Origin: DASVUC01 sp036387255 | Lineage (GTDB): Bacteria > Planctomycetota > Phycisphaerae > Tepidisphaerales > Tepidisphaeraceae | Reading direction: 5' to 3' | Assembly: GCA_036387255.1 (NCBI GenBank) | Contig: DASVUC010000183.1 | Location: 1-64,000, forward strand | DNA length: 64,000 bases | Shown here: positions 53,610-62,851 of the stretch, in pieces | How the letters are laid out: every line of letters begins with the position of its first letter | Numbering within the stretch: the first letter of the stretch is position 1 | Translations under genes and position numbers: made by a program | Notes under the pieces: generated by a model | What the model was told of the DNA's origin: nothing | Seen by the model: only the letters and a program-made list of their open reading frames with translations | Databases searched by the model: none

Positions 53610-53682
53610 AGGGCGAGCCGGCGAATTCTCCCACTAGCCCCCAGAAGATCAACCATGTGCTTCGCTGACGCCCGTCTTTCCC

Positions 53683-55110
53683 CTACAGATGAATTGCCCG
53701 CCCCACCGCCACGCCCGCCGCTTCCATAATCGCCTCCGACAGGGTCGGATGCGGGTGCATCGCCTCGATGATCTCGTTCTCCGTCGCCTCCAGGTTCCGC
53801 GCCATCACCAATTCCGCCAGCAGCTCGGTGACGTGCTCCCCGATCATGTGCACGCCCAGCAGCTCGCCGGTCTTCGCGTCGAAGATGGTCTTGACGAAAC
53901 CCTCCGTCTCCCCCGCCGCCAGCGCGCGACCGGAGACAGAGAAGGGAAACTTCCCGATCTTGATCTCCCGCTTCTGCTCCCGCAGCTTCTTCTCGGAAAA
54001 ACCCATCGAAGCCACCTGCGGATGCGTGTACGTGCAGCCCGGGATAAACCGGTAATCGATCGGCTCCGCGGCATGACCCGCCAGCCGATCCACCAGCTTT
54101 ACGGCCTCATGATGCGCCACGTGCGCCAGATCCGGATGGCGATACCCCGCCATCGAGCTGGTCTCTTCGAAATGCACCGAGATGCAATCCCCCACCGCCC
54201 AGACGTTCTCCACGCTGCTCTTGTACTGGTGATCCACCTTCACGCGATTCTTAAACAGTTCCAGCTTCGCCTCCGGCGCCGCCACGCCCTCCACGTTCCC
54301 CGTCACCCCAATCGCCACCAGCACCACGTCCGCATCCACCGTCTTCCCGCCCGAAAGCGTCAGCCGCACGCCGTCCTTCGTCGTCTCCACCTTCTCCGTC
54401 TTGGTCTTGAGGTTCAGGTTGATGCCGCGCTTGGTAAACGACCGCTCCAGCATCTGCGCCACATCCGCATCCTCATTCGGCAGCAGATGATCCAGCATCT
54501 CCACGATCGTCACTTCCGTCCCGATCGCGTTGTAGAAATCCGCAAACTCGCACCCGATCGCCCCCGCGCCGATGATCGCCATGCGCTTCGGCTGCGTCGG
54601 CAGCGTCATCGCCTCGCGGGAAGTAATCACCCGCTGCCCATCAAACGCCACCCCCGGAATCGGCGTCGGCTTCGCCCCCGTCGCGAGGATGATGTGCTCC
54701 GCCGTGTACTCCTTCGTCCCCTCTTTCGTCTGCACCGCCACCCGATGCGGCCCAAGCAATTTCCCCGTCCCATTCTCGCTCTTCACCTCATATTTCCGCA
54801 GCAGCGACCCCACGCCATTGCGCAGCTTCTCCGCGATCGACCGCGACCGCCCCACCATCTTCGCAAAATCCACTTTCACATCGCCGACGACGACGCCATG
54901 CGCCGAAGCCTCGTTGCGAATCTTCCGCACAAACGCCCCGTCCTCCAGCAGCGCCTTGGTCGGAATGCACCCCCAATTCAAACAGGTCCCCCCGAGAAAT
55001 TCCTTCTCAACACACAACGTCCGCTTCTTGAGCTGCCCCGCCCGAATCGCCGCCGCGTAACCCGCCGGCCCGCCGCCGATCACGATGATGTCAAAGTTGT
55101 AACTGGCCAT
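53683..55110 (-). CDS. lpdA: Dihydrolipoyl dehydrogenase
   Basis: 475 residues. The FAD-binding GGGPAGYAAAIRAGQL, redox disulfide GGTCLNWGCIPTKALLE, NAD-binding IGAGAIGCEFADFYN and the distal His-Glu base HPHPTLSEAIMEAA are all visible. It reoxidises lipoamide in 2-oxoacid dehydrogenase or glycine cleavage complexes. No E1, E2 or P-protein gene is in the window. Confidence 0.95.
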   Translation of the reverse strand: MASYNFDIIVIGGGPAGYAAAIRAGQLKKRTLCVEKEFLGGTCLNWGCIPTKALLEDGAFVRKIRNEASAHGVVVGDVKVDFAKMVGRSRSIAEKLRNGVGSLLRKYEVKSENGTGKLLGPHRVAVQTKEGTKEYTAEHIILATGAKPTPIPGVAFDGQRVITSREAMTLPTQPKRMAIIGAGAIGCEFADFYNAIGTEVTIVEMLDHLLPNEDADVAQMLERSFTKRGINLNLKTKTEKVETTKDGVRLTLSGGKTVDADVVLVAIGVTGNVEGVAAPEAKLELFKNRVKVDHQYKSSVENVWAVGDCISVHFEETSSMAGYRHPDLAHVAHHEAVKLVDRLAGHAAEPIDYRFIPGCTYTHPQVASMGFSEKKLREQKREIKIGKFPFSVSGRALAAGETEGFVKTIFDAKTGELLGVHMIGEHVTELLAELVMARNLEATENEIIEAMHPHPTLSEAIMEAAGVAVGRAIHL

Positions 55111-55216
55111 ATGGTCGCGGGATTATAGGGAAAGGAATAGCCGATGCACCACCGCGAACCGCGTCGTCAAAAGGCTTGAGGAGAGAATGAGTGTGGCGGG
55201 CCAGAAAGGCAACGCA

Positions 55217-56095
55217 TTAACCATGAGTGGAGGCCTGAAACTCCTGAATCTCCTTAAGCGTCCTTCCAGTCGCGTCTTTCCAACTGTCCCTGCCGTTGGT
55301 GTTGCGCCCCAAGACTACGCTCGAGGCATATGACGGGGAGCTAAAGGTATAATCCTGCGTGAACACCATGTGTTCGCCGCTGATGGCAAGCACACCGTTG
55401 GCCAAAAGATCCTTCCGAAGCTCCACAATACTCGGCGCGTACTCCAGTAGGGAAGGCGTCTCGCTGGCAGCGGCGGAAGAACCAGAACGAACTAGAAAAC
55501 CCTGCGGTGTGTCATACCCTGTTGCAATGACGCCTCTACCTTGGCAGGTCAGGAGCGTTGCTGAGGCAACGGAAATCGAGGCGTTGCCTTGCTCAAACGC
55601 ATGAATACCTAACACTGGCAACATGCCTAAGATGTTGTTCAAGAATACGTCCATATCTGCGCGATCCGCCTCGGATAGCGTGGGCTCTGCCGGAATATTC
55701 CCGTTCTCCAGCGGCATACGCTTGGCGGCTTTGGCACGAGTCACTAACTGCGCTTCCAAGTACTGGACGTGCGCCTTGTTCAGTTGCCCCTGCCCCGCCA
55801 CAAAGAAGACGGCGCGATTCCAAAAATCTCCGGTAGCGTAGTGGTTTTCCAGACGCGGCCGCACCGGATCGCCCTCACCAATATACAGCGATTCGCCATC
55901 ACCCTGCGCTCGAGGGCCTAGTAGCAGGTAAACCCCTGTCTGCAGGAACTCGCTGCGATTTCGCACGGTCGTGTAGAGAGCGCGGGGAAACATCACAGCC
56001 TTGCCGATCCAGTTTGACCGCTCCACCAGCCGCAGTCCATCCGGATCACCATCGGCCACAAAAATTCGTAGCGAGAAAGGAACTGCGTTGATCAT
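55217..56095 (-). CDS. GIY-YIG nuclease-family protein with DUF4357
   Basis: 292 residues from the ATG giving MINAVPFSLRIFV (GGTGGA eight bases upstream); an ATG at 56167 is possible. The GIY-YIG core is seen as TGVYLLLGP plus SLYIGEGD with a downstream Arg/Glu (RPRLENHY), and the C-terminal domain is DUF4357-like (FTQDYTFSSPSYASSVVLG, then RDSWKDATGRTLKEI). The composition is less GC-rich than its neighbours to the eye, suggesting transfer. Host nuclease, repair or mobile-element role is unknown. Confidence 0.75.
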   Translation of the reverse strand: MINAVPFSLRIFVADGDPDGLRLVERSNWIGKAVMFPRALYTTVRNRSEFLQTGVYLLLGPRAQGDGESLYIGEGDPVRPRLENHYATGDFWNRAVFFVAGQGQLNKAHVQYLEAQLVTRAKAAKRMPLENGNIPAEPTLSEADRADMDVFLNNILGMLPVLGIHAFEQGNASISVASATLLTCQGRGVIATGYDTPQGFLVRSGSSAAASETPSLLEYAPSIVELRKDLLANGVLAISGEHMVFTQDYTFSSPSYASSVVLGRNTNGRDSWKDATGRTLKEIQEFQASTHG

Positions 56096-56299
56096 CGTTA
56101 GTGTCCACCAATCATCCGCGTAACCACATGCTTCAACGCCGGCCGATGGCCTCTCCGAGTTCACCATTCAATCAAGGTCGACAAGCGCAACTAACTCACA
56201 TTATTGACATACCCCAGGGCCGGCTCTCTAAGTTCTTCCCCAAAGCTGCCAAGGTAGCGCCTCCTTTAGCTCCTGAGAGCTTTCCCTCGCTTGGCGCGT

Positions 56300-57187
56300 A
56301 TGATGGAGGGTGTGGCTCTCTCGTACAAGCTCAATCTCTTCACCCAGCACTCCCGCGCCTGGCAGACCAATCGCTACGTCTACCCCGTCATCTCGCGCCG
56401 CAGCCGGGGCCTGTCCATCGGCGTGAACCTCAACCCCGACAAGATCTGCAATTTCGACTGCATCTACTGCTGCGTGGATCGGCGCGAGCCGGTTGCGGCT
56501 GAGGCGAGGGACGTCGATCTTGAGGTGCTGAAGCGGGAGTTGGATCATCTCGTCGCGCTCGCGGCGACGGGGGAGATCTGGAACCAGCCGCCGTTTGATC
56601 ACACGCCGGCGAACCTGCGCCGGCTCAATGACATCGCCTTCAGCGGCGATGGGGAGCCGACGAGTTTCAAGCACTTTTACGAGTCGTGCGCGATCGCCGC
56701 CGGCGCGATCGACAAGCACAACGTCCCGCAGACGAAGATCGTGCTGATCACCAATGCGACGCTGCTGGAGCGGCCGCGCGTGCAGCAGGCCCTCGCCTTT
56801 ATCGACGCGCACAACGGCGAGATCTGGGCCAAGCTGGATGCGGGAACGGATGCGTACTACCGCCTCGTCGAGCGCACGAGCATTCCTCTCTCGCGCGTGC
56901 TCGCCAACATCCGCGACGCGGGGAGACTTCGCCCTCTCGTCATCCAGTCGCTGTTCATGAAGATCAACAACGAGCCGCCGGCGGACGAGGAGATTAACCA
57001 GTACATCAACCGCCTCGATGAGCTGAAGCGGGCGGGATGCCAGATCAAGCTGGTGCAGGTCTACACCGTCGCCCGCCAGACCGCGGAGAGTTACGTCAAG
57101 CCGCTGGACGATGCGCAGGTCGACGCGATCGCGGAAAAGGTGCGCGCCTTAAACCTCCCCGCCGAATCCCACTACGGCCCGACATAA
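56300..57187 (+). CDS. Radical SAM protein (COG0731-like)
   Basis: 295 residues. The radical-SAM 4Fe-4S motif CNFDCIYCC is in ICNFDCIYCCVDRRE, preceded by SRRSRGLSIGVNLNPDK, and later FSGDGEPTSF and TNATLL strands of the barrel. The form resembles the COG0731 (Fe-S oxidoreductase, wyosine-synthase-like) group. It cleaves SAM to generate a radical for an unknown reaction. The start is uncertain (ATGs at 56300 and 56303, and a TTG upstream). Confidence 0.82.
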   Translation: MMEGVALSYKLNLFTQHSRAWQTNRYVYPVISRRSRGLSIGVNLNPDKICNFDCIYCCVDRREPVAAEARDVDLEVLKRELDHLVALAATGEIWNQPPFDHTPANLRRLNDIAFSGDGEPTSFKHFYESCAIAAGAIDKHNVPQTKIVLITNATLLERPRVQQALAFIDAHNGEIWAKLDAGTDAYYRLVERTSIPLSRVLANIRDAGRLRPLVIQSLFMKINNEPPADEEINQYINRLDELKRAGCQIKLVQVYTVARQTAESYVKPLDDAQVDAIAEKVRALNLPAESHYGPT

Positions 57188-57192
57188 GCAAA

Positions 57193-57214
57193 CCCCGTCG
57201 ACGAGATGACGGGG
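57193..57214. terminator. Hairpin between convergent genes
   Basis: CCCCGTC and GACGGGG form a 7-bp perfect stem with an 8-nt loop, six bases past the radical SAM stop and 28 bases before the stop of the opposite PEP-CTERM gene. No T-run, so it may be a bidirectional terminator of limited strength. Confidence 0.45.
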
Positions 57215-57241
57215 CCTGGAGCTGATCCCTTGGATAGTCGG

Positions 57242-57826
57242 TCACGCGCTGTGCCGGCGGCGGATCATTCCCGCAACTGCCATGGTCAGTGCCGCCAGCG
57301 CCGCCGAAGGTTCCGGCGTCACCGTCAGCGTCCCCAGGTTGCTCCCGCTGGGGTTGAACGACAAGCCCGCGTTGGATCCCGCGCCGTCCAGGTCCGCCGC
57401 CGTCCAGCTCGCGCCGCCATTGCGCGAGTAGCGATACGTGTAGCTGTACGTTCCAAATGAAGCGACCGTCAGGCTCGCCATGTACTCATCATCGTTGCCC
57501 GCCTGCACGTTGTACGTGGAGCTGAACCACTGCCACGTCGTCGTGCGCGGATCAGATCCATACGCGCCATAGCCGATCTGCGCCGTGATGGCGCCGCTGG
57601 CGCCGTTGGCTTCCGTATACCCGGCTTCGTACACGCGGCCATAGATGTCCGGCGTCGCCTGCCCCGCAGCCACCGTGATCGTTGGCGGATATTGCAGGTT
57701 GACGTAGTCCAGTTCCTCCGCCAGCCCGCTCCCGTTGTTCCACGTATCCGCGAAAGCAGCGGACGACAGACTCATCGCCATGACAACAACAATCGCGCAC
57801 GCAGCGCGACCGATCAATCGAGACAT
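57242..57826 (-). CDS. PEP-CTERM secreted protein
   Basis: 194 residues with GGAGGG five bases upstream. Signal peptide (RAACAIVVVMAMSLSSAAFA), then a small beta-rich extracellular domain (about 27-165) and a PEP-CTERM tail (TPEPSAALAALTMAVAGMIRRR) for exosortase. Function of the domain is unknown. With 41359-42636 it shows that an exosortase must exist elsewhere in the genome. Confidence 0.85.
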   Translation of the reverse strand: MSRLIGRAACAIVVVMAMSLSSAAFADTWNNGSGLAEELDYVNLQYPPTITVAAGQATPDIYGRVYEAGYTEANGASGAITAQIGYGAYGSDPRTTTWQWFSSTYNVQAGNDDEYMASLTVASFGTYSYTYRYSRNGGASWTAADLDGAGSNAGLSFNPSGSNLGTLTVTPEPSAALAALTMAVAGMIRRRHSA

Positions 57827-57933
57827 GAACCCTCCGAAAGTAATGCCCTCTCCGGCTCAAGAGATGAAGCGGCCGGATTGCCGCCGATTATCCCCGCCGC
57901 CCCCACCGCTGGCAAACAAATTCCCTGCCGCCC

Positions 57934-58686
57934 TTACCACGTGGTCAGATCCATCCCCATCGCCTCGGCCATCACCTCGGCGATGTGCTTCACGCGCGTC
58001 CCCTGCGCGCGGCGATGGAGCATGCCGCTGATGTTCATCGTGCAGCCGGCGTCGTTGCAGATCAGCGTCTGCGCGTTGGTGGCGGCGATGCAATTGGCCT
58101 TGTCCTCTACAATCGCGCCAGAGATTGCAGGGTATTTAACTGCGAAAGTTCCCCCAAACCCGCAGCACTGATCCATCTTCTCCAGCGGCCGATAGTCCAC
58201 GTTGCCCATCTGCCGAAGCAGCGCCACCGATTCATCGCACACGTTGATCCCCCGCAGGTGGCACGTGTAGTGGTAGGTCAAACTCTGCGGCTCCGGCAGC
58301 TTGTACGCCGACAGATCCACCTTCAGCACCTTGGACAAGAATTCCACGAACTCAAAAGTTCGCGACACCACGTGATGCATTCCATGCTCCCACGCGTGAT
58401 CGTCCTTCAAGAGCGCGTGGTAGTGCTCGCGCACCATGGCGCAGCAGCTTCCGCTCGGCGTGACGACGTAATCAAACTTTTCAAAGTCCGCGATGAACTT
58501 TTTGGCCAGCTCTTTGGTCTGCTCATGATGCCCGTTGTTGAAAAACGGCTGCCCGCAGCACGTCTGCGCCTGAGGGAAAAAGACCTTGCACCCGAAGTGC
58601 TCGAGGATCTTCGTCACCGCCACCCCCACCTGCGGGTAGAACTGGTCGGTCAGACACGTGATGAACAGGGCGACATTGTGCGGCAT
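57934..58686 (-). CDS. LutA/YkgE-type iron-sulfur (CCG) protein
   Basis: 250 residues. Two CCG-domain motifs are visible: TCCGQPFFNNGH and CCGFGGTFAVKYP, plus paired CC in SGSCCAMVREHY. This is the LutA/glycolate-oxidase-type cysteine-rich protein that helps move electrons during lactate or glycolate oxidation. LutB and LutC are not beside it, so it is either split from them or works with another dehydrogenase. No clear SD precedes the ATG. Confidence 0.85.
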   Translation of the reverse strand: MPHNVALFITCLTDQFYPQVGVAVTKILEHFGCKVFFPQAQTCCGQPFFNNGHHEQTKELAKKFIADFEKFDYVVTPSGSCCAMVREHYHALLKDDHAWEHGMHHVVSRTFEFVEFLSKVLKVDLSAYKLPEPQSLTYHYTCHLRGINVCDESVALLRQMGNVDYRPLEKMDQCCGFGGTFAVKYPAISGAIVEDKANCIAATNAQTLICNDAGCTMNISGMLHRRAQGTRVKHIAEVMAEAMGMDLTTW

Positions 58687-58772
58687 TAGACTAAAACTCT
58701 ACGCCCCTCCGCACCAAACGTACAGCCGCCCCCCGTGGCAGGGGCGACCCGCCCATGATTGGCAGAAACCGC

Positions 58773-61301
58773 TCACTTCACCTCCAGCAACTCCTTCTCC
58801 GTCCACCCATCCCGCCGCGCCTGCCCCCAATCCCGCACGCTCTGCACTTTCGCCGGATCCACCGGCGCCGCCTCGTGTCCCCAGCTCCGCCGGATGAACG
58901 TAAGAATCCCCGCGATCGTCCGATCATCCAGCGCGCTCTGCCATCCCGGCATATCCATGTTCCACACTCTCCCGTTCACATTAAACGGCCCGCGCGCCCC
59001 GTGCAGCACGATCCGAATCAGCCGATTCTCCGGCCCCTGCACCCACGGCGATCCCACCAGCGGCGGTGCCTTCCCCTCCTGCCCCATCCCGTCCGCCTTA
59101 TGACACTGCGCACAGGTCTTCTCAAACGTCACCCGCCCTAGCTCAAACAGTTGCTTCTGCTGGTCCGTCAGCGGCTTTACCGGCGGCCGCGGCGGCATCG
59201 GTTTCCCCGGCCACGTGAACAGCGCCTCCACCTTCTCAACGCACTTGCGCACTTCCGCTGACGACGCCGACGCCAATTGATCCAGCGACGACGGACGCGC
59301 GTTCAATTCCAGCGGGCGGGCAAACCCAAACGCGTCCTTCCGCACCTCCGGCACCGCCTCCAGCATCGCCAGCTGCTGCCAACTCCGCTCCTTCGGCACA
59401 CTCGCCATCAACTCCACCAGCCCCACCATCTCATCCCGCTCCTGCCGCCGCGTCACCGAGCGCGCGATGTCCGTCAAGCAATCGTGCCGAGCCTCGGATC
59501 TCGTTACCCAACCCGGATCGTTCAGCAAACGCGCCAGCAGCTTGATTTCGTGATGAGCGATGCCACTCACCACGGCTTCGCGAATCATGTGCTGCTCGCC
59601 ATGCTCCAGCAGCACCCGCGCCGTCGCCTTCTCCGCAGCCTCGCCCGTCATCGCCGACATCGTTAATGCGAATTGCACCCGCACATCCCAATCGGGATCG
59701 CGTTCCAGCTTCATCACCGCGTCGTGCCAAGCCGGATCCTTCAGAAAATTCTCCGACACCCGAATCCCCGCCGCCCGCACTTTTGCGTTCTCATCCGCCA
59801 GCGCCGCGTCCACCACCTCGCGCGACAGCGCCCCCATCCCTTCCAGCGTCCACAGCGCATGCAGCCGATAGACGGGCTTTTCCCCCCGCTTCACCATCTC
59901 CGCAAGCAACCCCGCCACCCGTAGATCTCTTCGCTCCACCAGGATCTGCTGAGACTTATCCCTCCACCACCCATTCGGATGGGTCAGTTGCCGAACGAGT
60001 TCCTCATCGGAAAGCTGATCCAATCGCGGCCGCGCCTTCGCCACCTTCCCCTCCGGCACAATCCGGAAAATCCTTCCCGTCCCTAAATGCTTATGCAGCT
60101 GCTTCTCCCGATACTGATCGCGCGCATAAGGCGTCAGCGACATCTTGTGCTGAATGATCCCGTGGTGCATGTCAACGATGTACAGCGCGCCATCCGGCCC
60201 CGTCTGGATGCTCACCGGACGAAACCGCTCATACGTGCTGGCGATAAACTCTTTTCCCCTGTAGGCGTTTTCCGCCGACAGCTTCAGATCCTTCTCCGAG
60301 ATTACCGCGCGCCGAACCAGGTTCGCCGACGCCTCGCATACGAAGACGTTGCCGTAAAACTCCGGCATCAGATCGGCCCGGTACACGTGAGGGGAGCACG
60401 CCGCCGTAAACTCCGCCAGCCGTCCGTCCTCCTTCAAAATTCCCGGCCGGTACCCGCGATTCTCCGTCGATCGATGCGCCGGAAATACCGTCTGATCCGT
60501 CGCGATCCGTGTATCGGCGATCGAAACCGGACTCGCGGCATTTCGTGACGCGTAATGCGGCGGCACCAGCGTTCCGCGCAGATAATCTGAGTTCGTGTTG
60601 TAGAACAACCGCCCCACATCATCGTGTGTGATCCCCCACTGGCCGAGATTCGGATTCCACCCCACCTCAAATTCCCCCACTCGCCCCGCCACCGCGCGAT
60701 AACGCTGCAAGTGATCGGCGTTGTAGATCCAGTTGTCGATGTTGTAGAGCAAGCCGTTGGCGAAATTCTCCGGATTCTCTGGCACGCCATAATTCGTCGC
60801 GATGATCCGCTTCTCATCGCAGATGTCATCGCCGTTGGTATCCCGACAGAACAGGAGATTCGGCGGCGTTCCCACCAGCACACCCCCGCCGCCAAAACCG
60901 ATCGCCCGCGGCAAGACCAGCCCGTCCAGGAAGACCGTTGCGCGATCCATTCGACCATCGCCGTCGGTATCTGTAAGCACGGAAATTCGCCCCCCCGGCT
61001 TCGTCTCACGGGTGCCATAGACGTCCGGCATATAGTTGCGCATCTCCGCCACCCAAAGCCGCCCGCGCTCATCAAACGCCATCGCCACCGGGTGCTGCAC
61101 CGTCGGCTCCGTCGCCACCACCTCTGCGCGATATCCCGCTGGCAAGTTAAAGGTCCTTGCTTCCTCTTCCGCCGTCAACAGCGGCACAGGCTCCAGCTTC
61201 GCCGGTTGCGATGCCGGTTGAGATGCCGGGGGCGAAGCGGGCCCGGTCGCCCCCATCGCAACTAAAACGCACAGAATGCCGATAACTAATCGGTACGTCA
61301 C
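58773..61301 (-). CDS. PVC-type haem-binding CxxCH protein (propeller, HEAT-like and cytochrome c)
   Basis: 842 residues from a GTG. A signal peptide (RLVIGILCVLVAMGATG), a short PASQPASQPA linker, a large GSDH/membrane-bound dehydrogenase-like propeller (AMAFDERGRLWVAEMRNY, TGPDGALYIVDMHHGI), then HEAT-like helical repeats (about 440-640) and a c-type cytochrome with the haem motif CAQCH at 730-734 and MDMPGW as possible Met axial ligand. Such proteins are characteristic of Planctomycetes/Verrucomicrobia and are thought to oxidise carbohydrates. Divergent from the phosphomannomutase gene across 33 bp. Confidence 0.9.
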   Translation of the reverse strand: MTYRLVIGILCVLVAMGATGPASPPASQPASQPAKLEPVPLLTAEEEARTFNLPAGYRAEVVATEPTVQHPVAMAFDERGRLWVAEMRNYMPDVYGTRETKPGGRISVLTDTDGDGRMDRATVFLDGLVLPRAIGFGGGGVLVGTPPNLLFCRDTNGDDICDEKRIIATNYGVPENPENFANGLLYNIDNWIYNADHLQRYRAVAGRVGEFEVGWNPNLGQWGITHDDVGRLFYNTNSDYLRGTLVPPHYASRNAASPVSIADTRIATDQTVFPAHRSTENRGYRPGILKEDGRLAEFTAACSPHVYRADLMPEFYGNVFVCEASANLVRRAVISEKDLKLSAENAYRGKEFIASTYERFRPVSIQTGPDGALYIVDMHHGIIQHKMSLTPYARDQYREKQLHKHLGTGRIFRIVPEGKVAKARPRLDQLSDEELVRQLTHPNGWWRDKSQQILVERRDLRVAGLLAEMVKRGEKPVYRLHALWTLEGMGALSREVVDAALADENAKVRAAGIRVSENFLKDPAWHDAVMKLERDPDWDVRVQFALTMSAMTGEAAEKATARVLLEHGEQHMIREAVVSGIAHHEIKLLARLLNDPGWVTRSEARHDCLTDIARSVTRRQERDEMVGLVELMASVPKERSWQQLAMLEAVPEVRKDAFGFARPLELNARPSSLDQLASASSAEVRKCVEKVEALFTWPGKPMPPRPPVKPLTDQQKQLFELGRVTFEKTCAQCHKADGMGQEGKAPPLVGSPWVQGPENRLIRIVLHGARGPFNVNGRVWNMDMPGWQSALDDRTIAGILTFIRRSWGHEAAPVDPAKVQSVRDWGQARRDGWTEKELLEVK

Positions 61302-61334
61302 AGCATTAGTGTAGGACTTGACCGGGAAGCCTCA

Positions 61335-62792
61335 ATGACGACTGTTAATGCCACCGTTGTTTCACCGACACAACCAAAACCAACCGAGCAGCAGCCCCAG
61401 ATGATCGAGAAAATTTTCAAAGCCTACGACGTTCGCGCCACCTACCCCAGTCCGCTGAACGAAGACGCCGCGTGGAAAGTCGGCCACGCCACCGCCCAGT
61501 TCCTCAAGCGCTCGCGCGAGCAGAACGCGCTGCCGGCGGTGAAGATGCCCAACACCGTGGCCGTCGGGCGCGACATGCGCCCGCACTCCCCCGCACTCGC
61601 CGAGGCGCTCTCGGACGGCATCCGCTCCGTCGGGCTGGACGTGATTGACGTCGGCATGATCGACACGAGCTTCATCTACTTCGCGATCAACCACCTCGAC
61701 TGCATCGGCGGCATCCAGGTCACCGCATCTCACAACCCGGCGCAATACAACGGCTTCAAAATCTCCGGGCCGAAAGCCAAACCCATCGGCGCCGCCACGG
61801 GACTGGACGACATTAAGCGCATCGCTAGCAACCTCTCGCAGCGCGCCAGCACGGGCGTTCAGGGTAAAAGGGAGGAGCGCAACCTCTGGAAGGAGTACCG
61901 CGCCCACGTCCTGAAGTTCCTCGACCTCAAGCGGCCGCTGAACGTGCTGATCGACGCCTCCAACGGCATGGCTGGCAAGATGGTGCCTGAGGTCTTCTAC
62001 GACGTCCCCAACCTCCACATCACGCCGATGCTCTTCGAGATCACCGGCAGCTTCGTTCACGACCCGAACCCGCTGGTCGAATCGAACCTTCAGATGTTGA
62101 AGGACAAGATGAACGAGGTGAAGCCGGACCTGGGCGTCTGCTTCGACGGCGATGCCGACCGCTGCATGTTCCTGGACGAAAACGCAAAACTGCTCGGCTG
62201 CGACATCATCACCGCCCTTCTGGCAAAAGACTTCCTCTCGCAGCCCGCTAACAAAGGCAGCGCGATCGTGTATGACCTTCGCTCCTCCCACGTCGTCCCC
62301 GACGAGATCGTAACCGCGGGCGGAACCCCGCGGAGGGAGCGAGTCGGGCATGCGTTCATGAAGAAAACGCTGGCCGATACCAAAGCCGTGTTTGGCGGAG
62401 AACTGTCCGGTCATTTCTACTTCCGCGACAACTTCTTCGCCGACAGCGGCGCCATCGCTTTTGCGCGACTCCTCTCCGTCCTGAGCGCGCAGAACAAATC
62501 CCTGAGCCAGCTCATGGCCCCGCTCCATCGCTACGCGCACTCCGGCGAGATCAATTTCCAGGTCGAAGACAAAGACGGCAAGATCCGCGAGCTCGCCGAC
62601 GTGTACAGGAAAAGCCAGATCGATTATCTCGACGGCGTGACTGTCGACCTGGGCGACTGGTGGTTCAACGTCCGCAAGAGCAATACCGAGCCGCTGCTCC
62701 GGCTCAACCTGGAAGCGCGTGATCCGCAGATGCTCCAGGACAAGCTCCACGAGCTCCAGAAGTACCTGGGCGAACCCGCGCACGGCCACTAA
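61335..62792 (+). CDS. Phosphomannomutase/phosphoglucomutase
   Basis: 485 residues. Interconverts hexose 1- and 6-phosphates for nucleotide-sugar synthesis. Motifs: the phosphoserine in TASHNPAQYNG, the Mg2+ loop FDGDADRCM, GELSGHFYF in domain 3 and the phosphate-binding SNTEPLLRLN near the end. The ATG at 61335 has GGAAG upstream; a later ATG (61401) would give the common MIEKIFKAYDVRATYP start and is a realistic alternative, as the preceding 22 residues are low-complexity. Confidence 0.92.
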   Translation: MTTVNATVVSPTQPKPTEQQPQMIEKIFKAYDVRATYPSPLNEDAAWKVGHATAQFLKRSREQNALPAVKMPNTVAVGRDMRPHSPALAEALSDGIRSVGLDVIDVGMIDTSFIYFAINHLDCIGGIQVTASHNPAQYNGFKISGPKAKPIGAATGLDDIKRIASNLSQRASTGVQGKREERNLWKEYRAHVLKFLDLKRPLNVLIDASNGMAGKMVPEVFYDVPNLHITPMLFEITGSFVHDPNPLVESNLQMLKDKMNEVKPDLGVCFDGDADRCMFLDENAKLLGCDIITALLAKDFLSQPANKGSAIVYDLRSSHVVPDEIVTAGGTPRRERVGHAFMKKTLADTKAVFGGELSGHFYFRDNFFADSGAIAFARLLSVLSAQNKSLSQLMAPLHRYAHSGEINFQVEDKDGKIRELADVYRKSQIDYLDGVTVDLGDWWFNVRKSNTEPLLRLNLEARDPQMLQDKLHELQKYLGEPAHGH

Positions 62793-62851
62793 AGGTCGCG
62801 TGCGCGAAGATCCCCATGTCACAGTGAGCGCGGCCGCGCTTGAAACGCGCG

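Noticed and set aside
53689..55128. 479-codon plus-strand frame over lpdA
   Set aside because: Arg/His/Pro-rich mirror of lpdA codon bias, not a protein.
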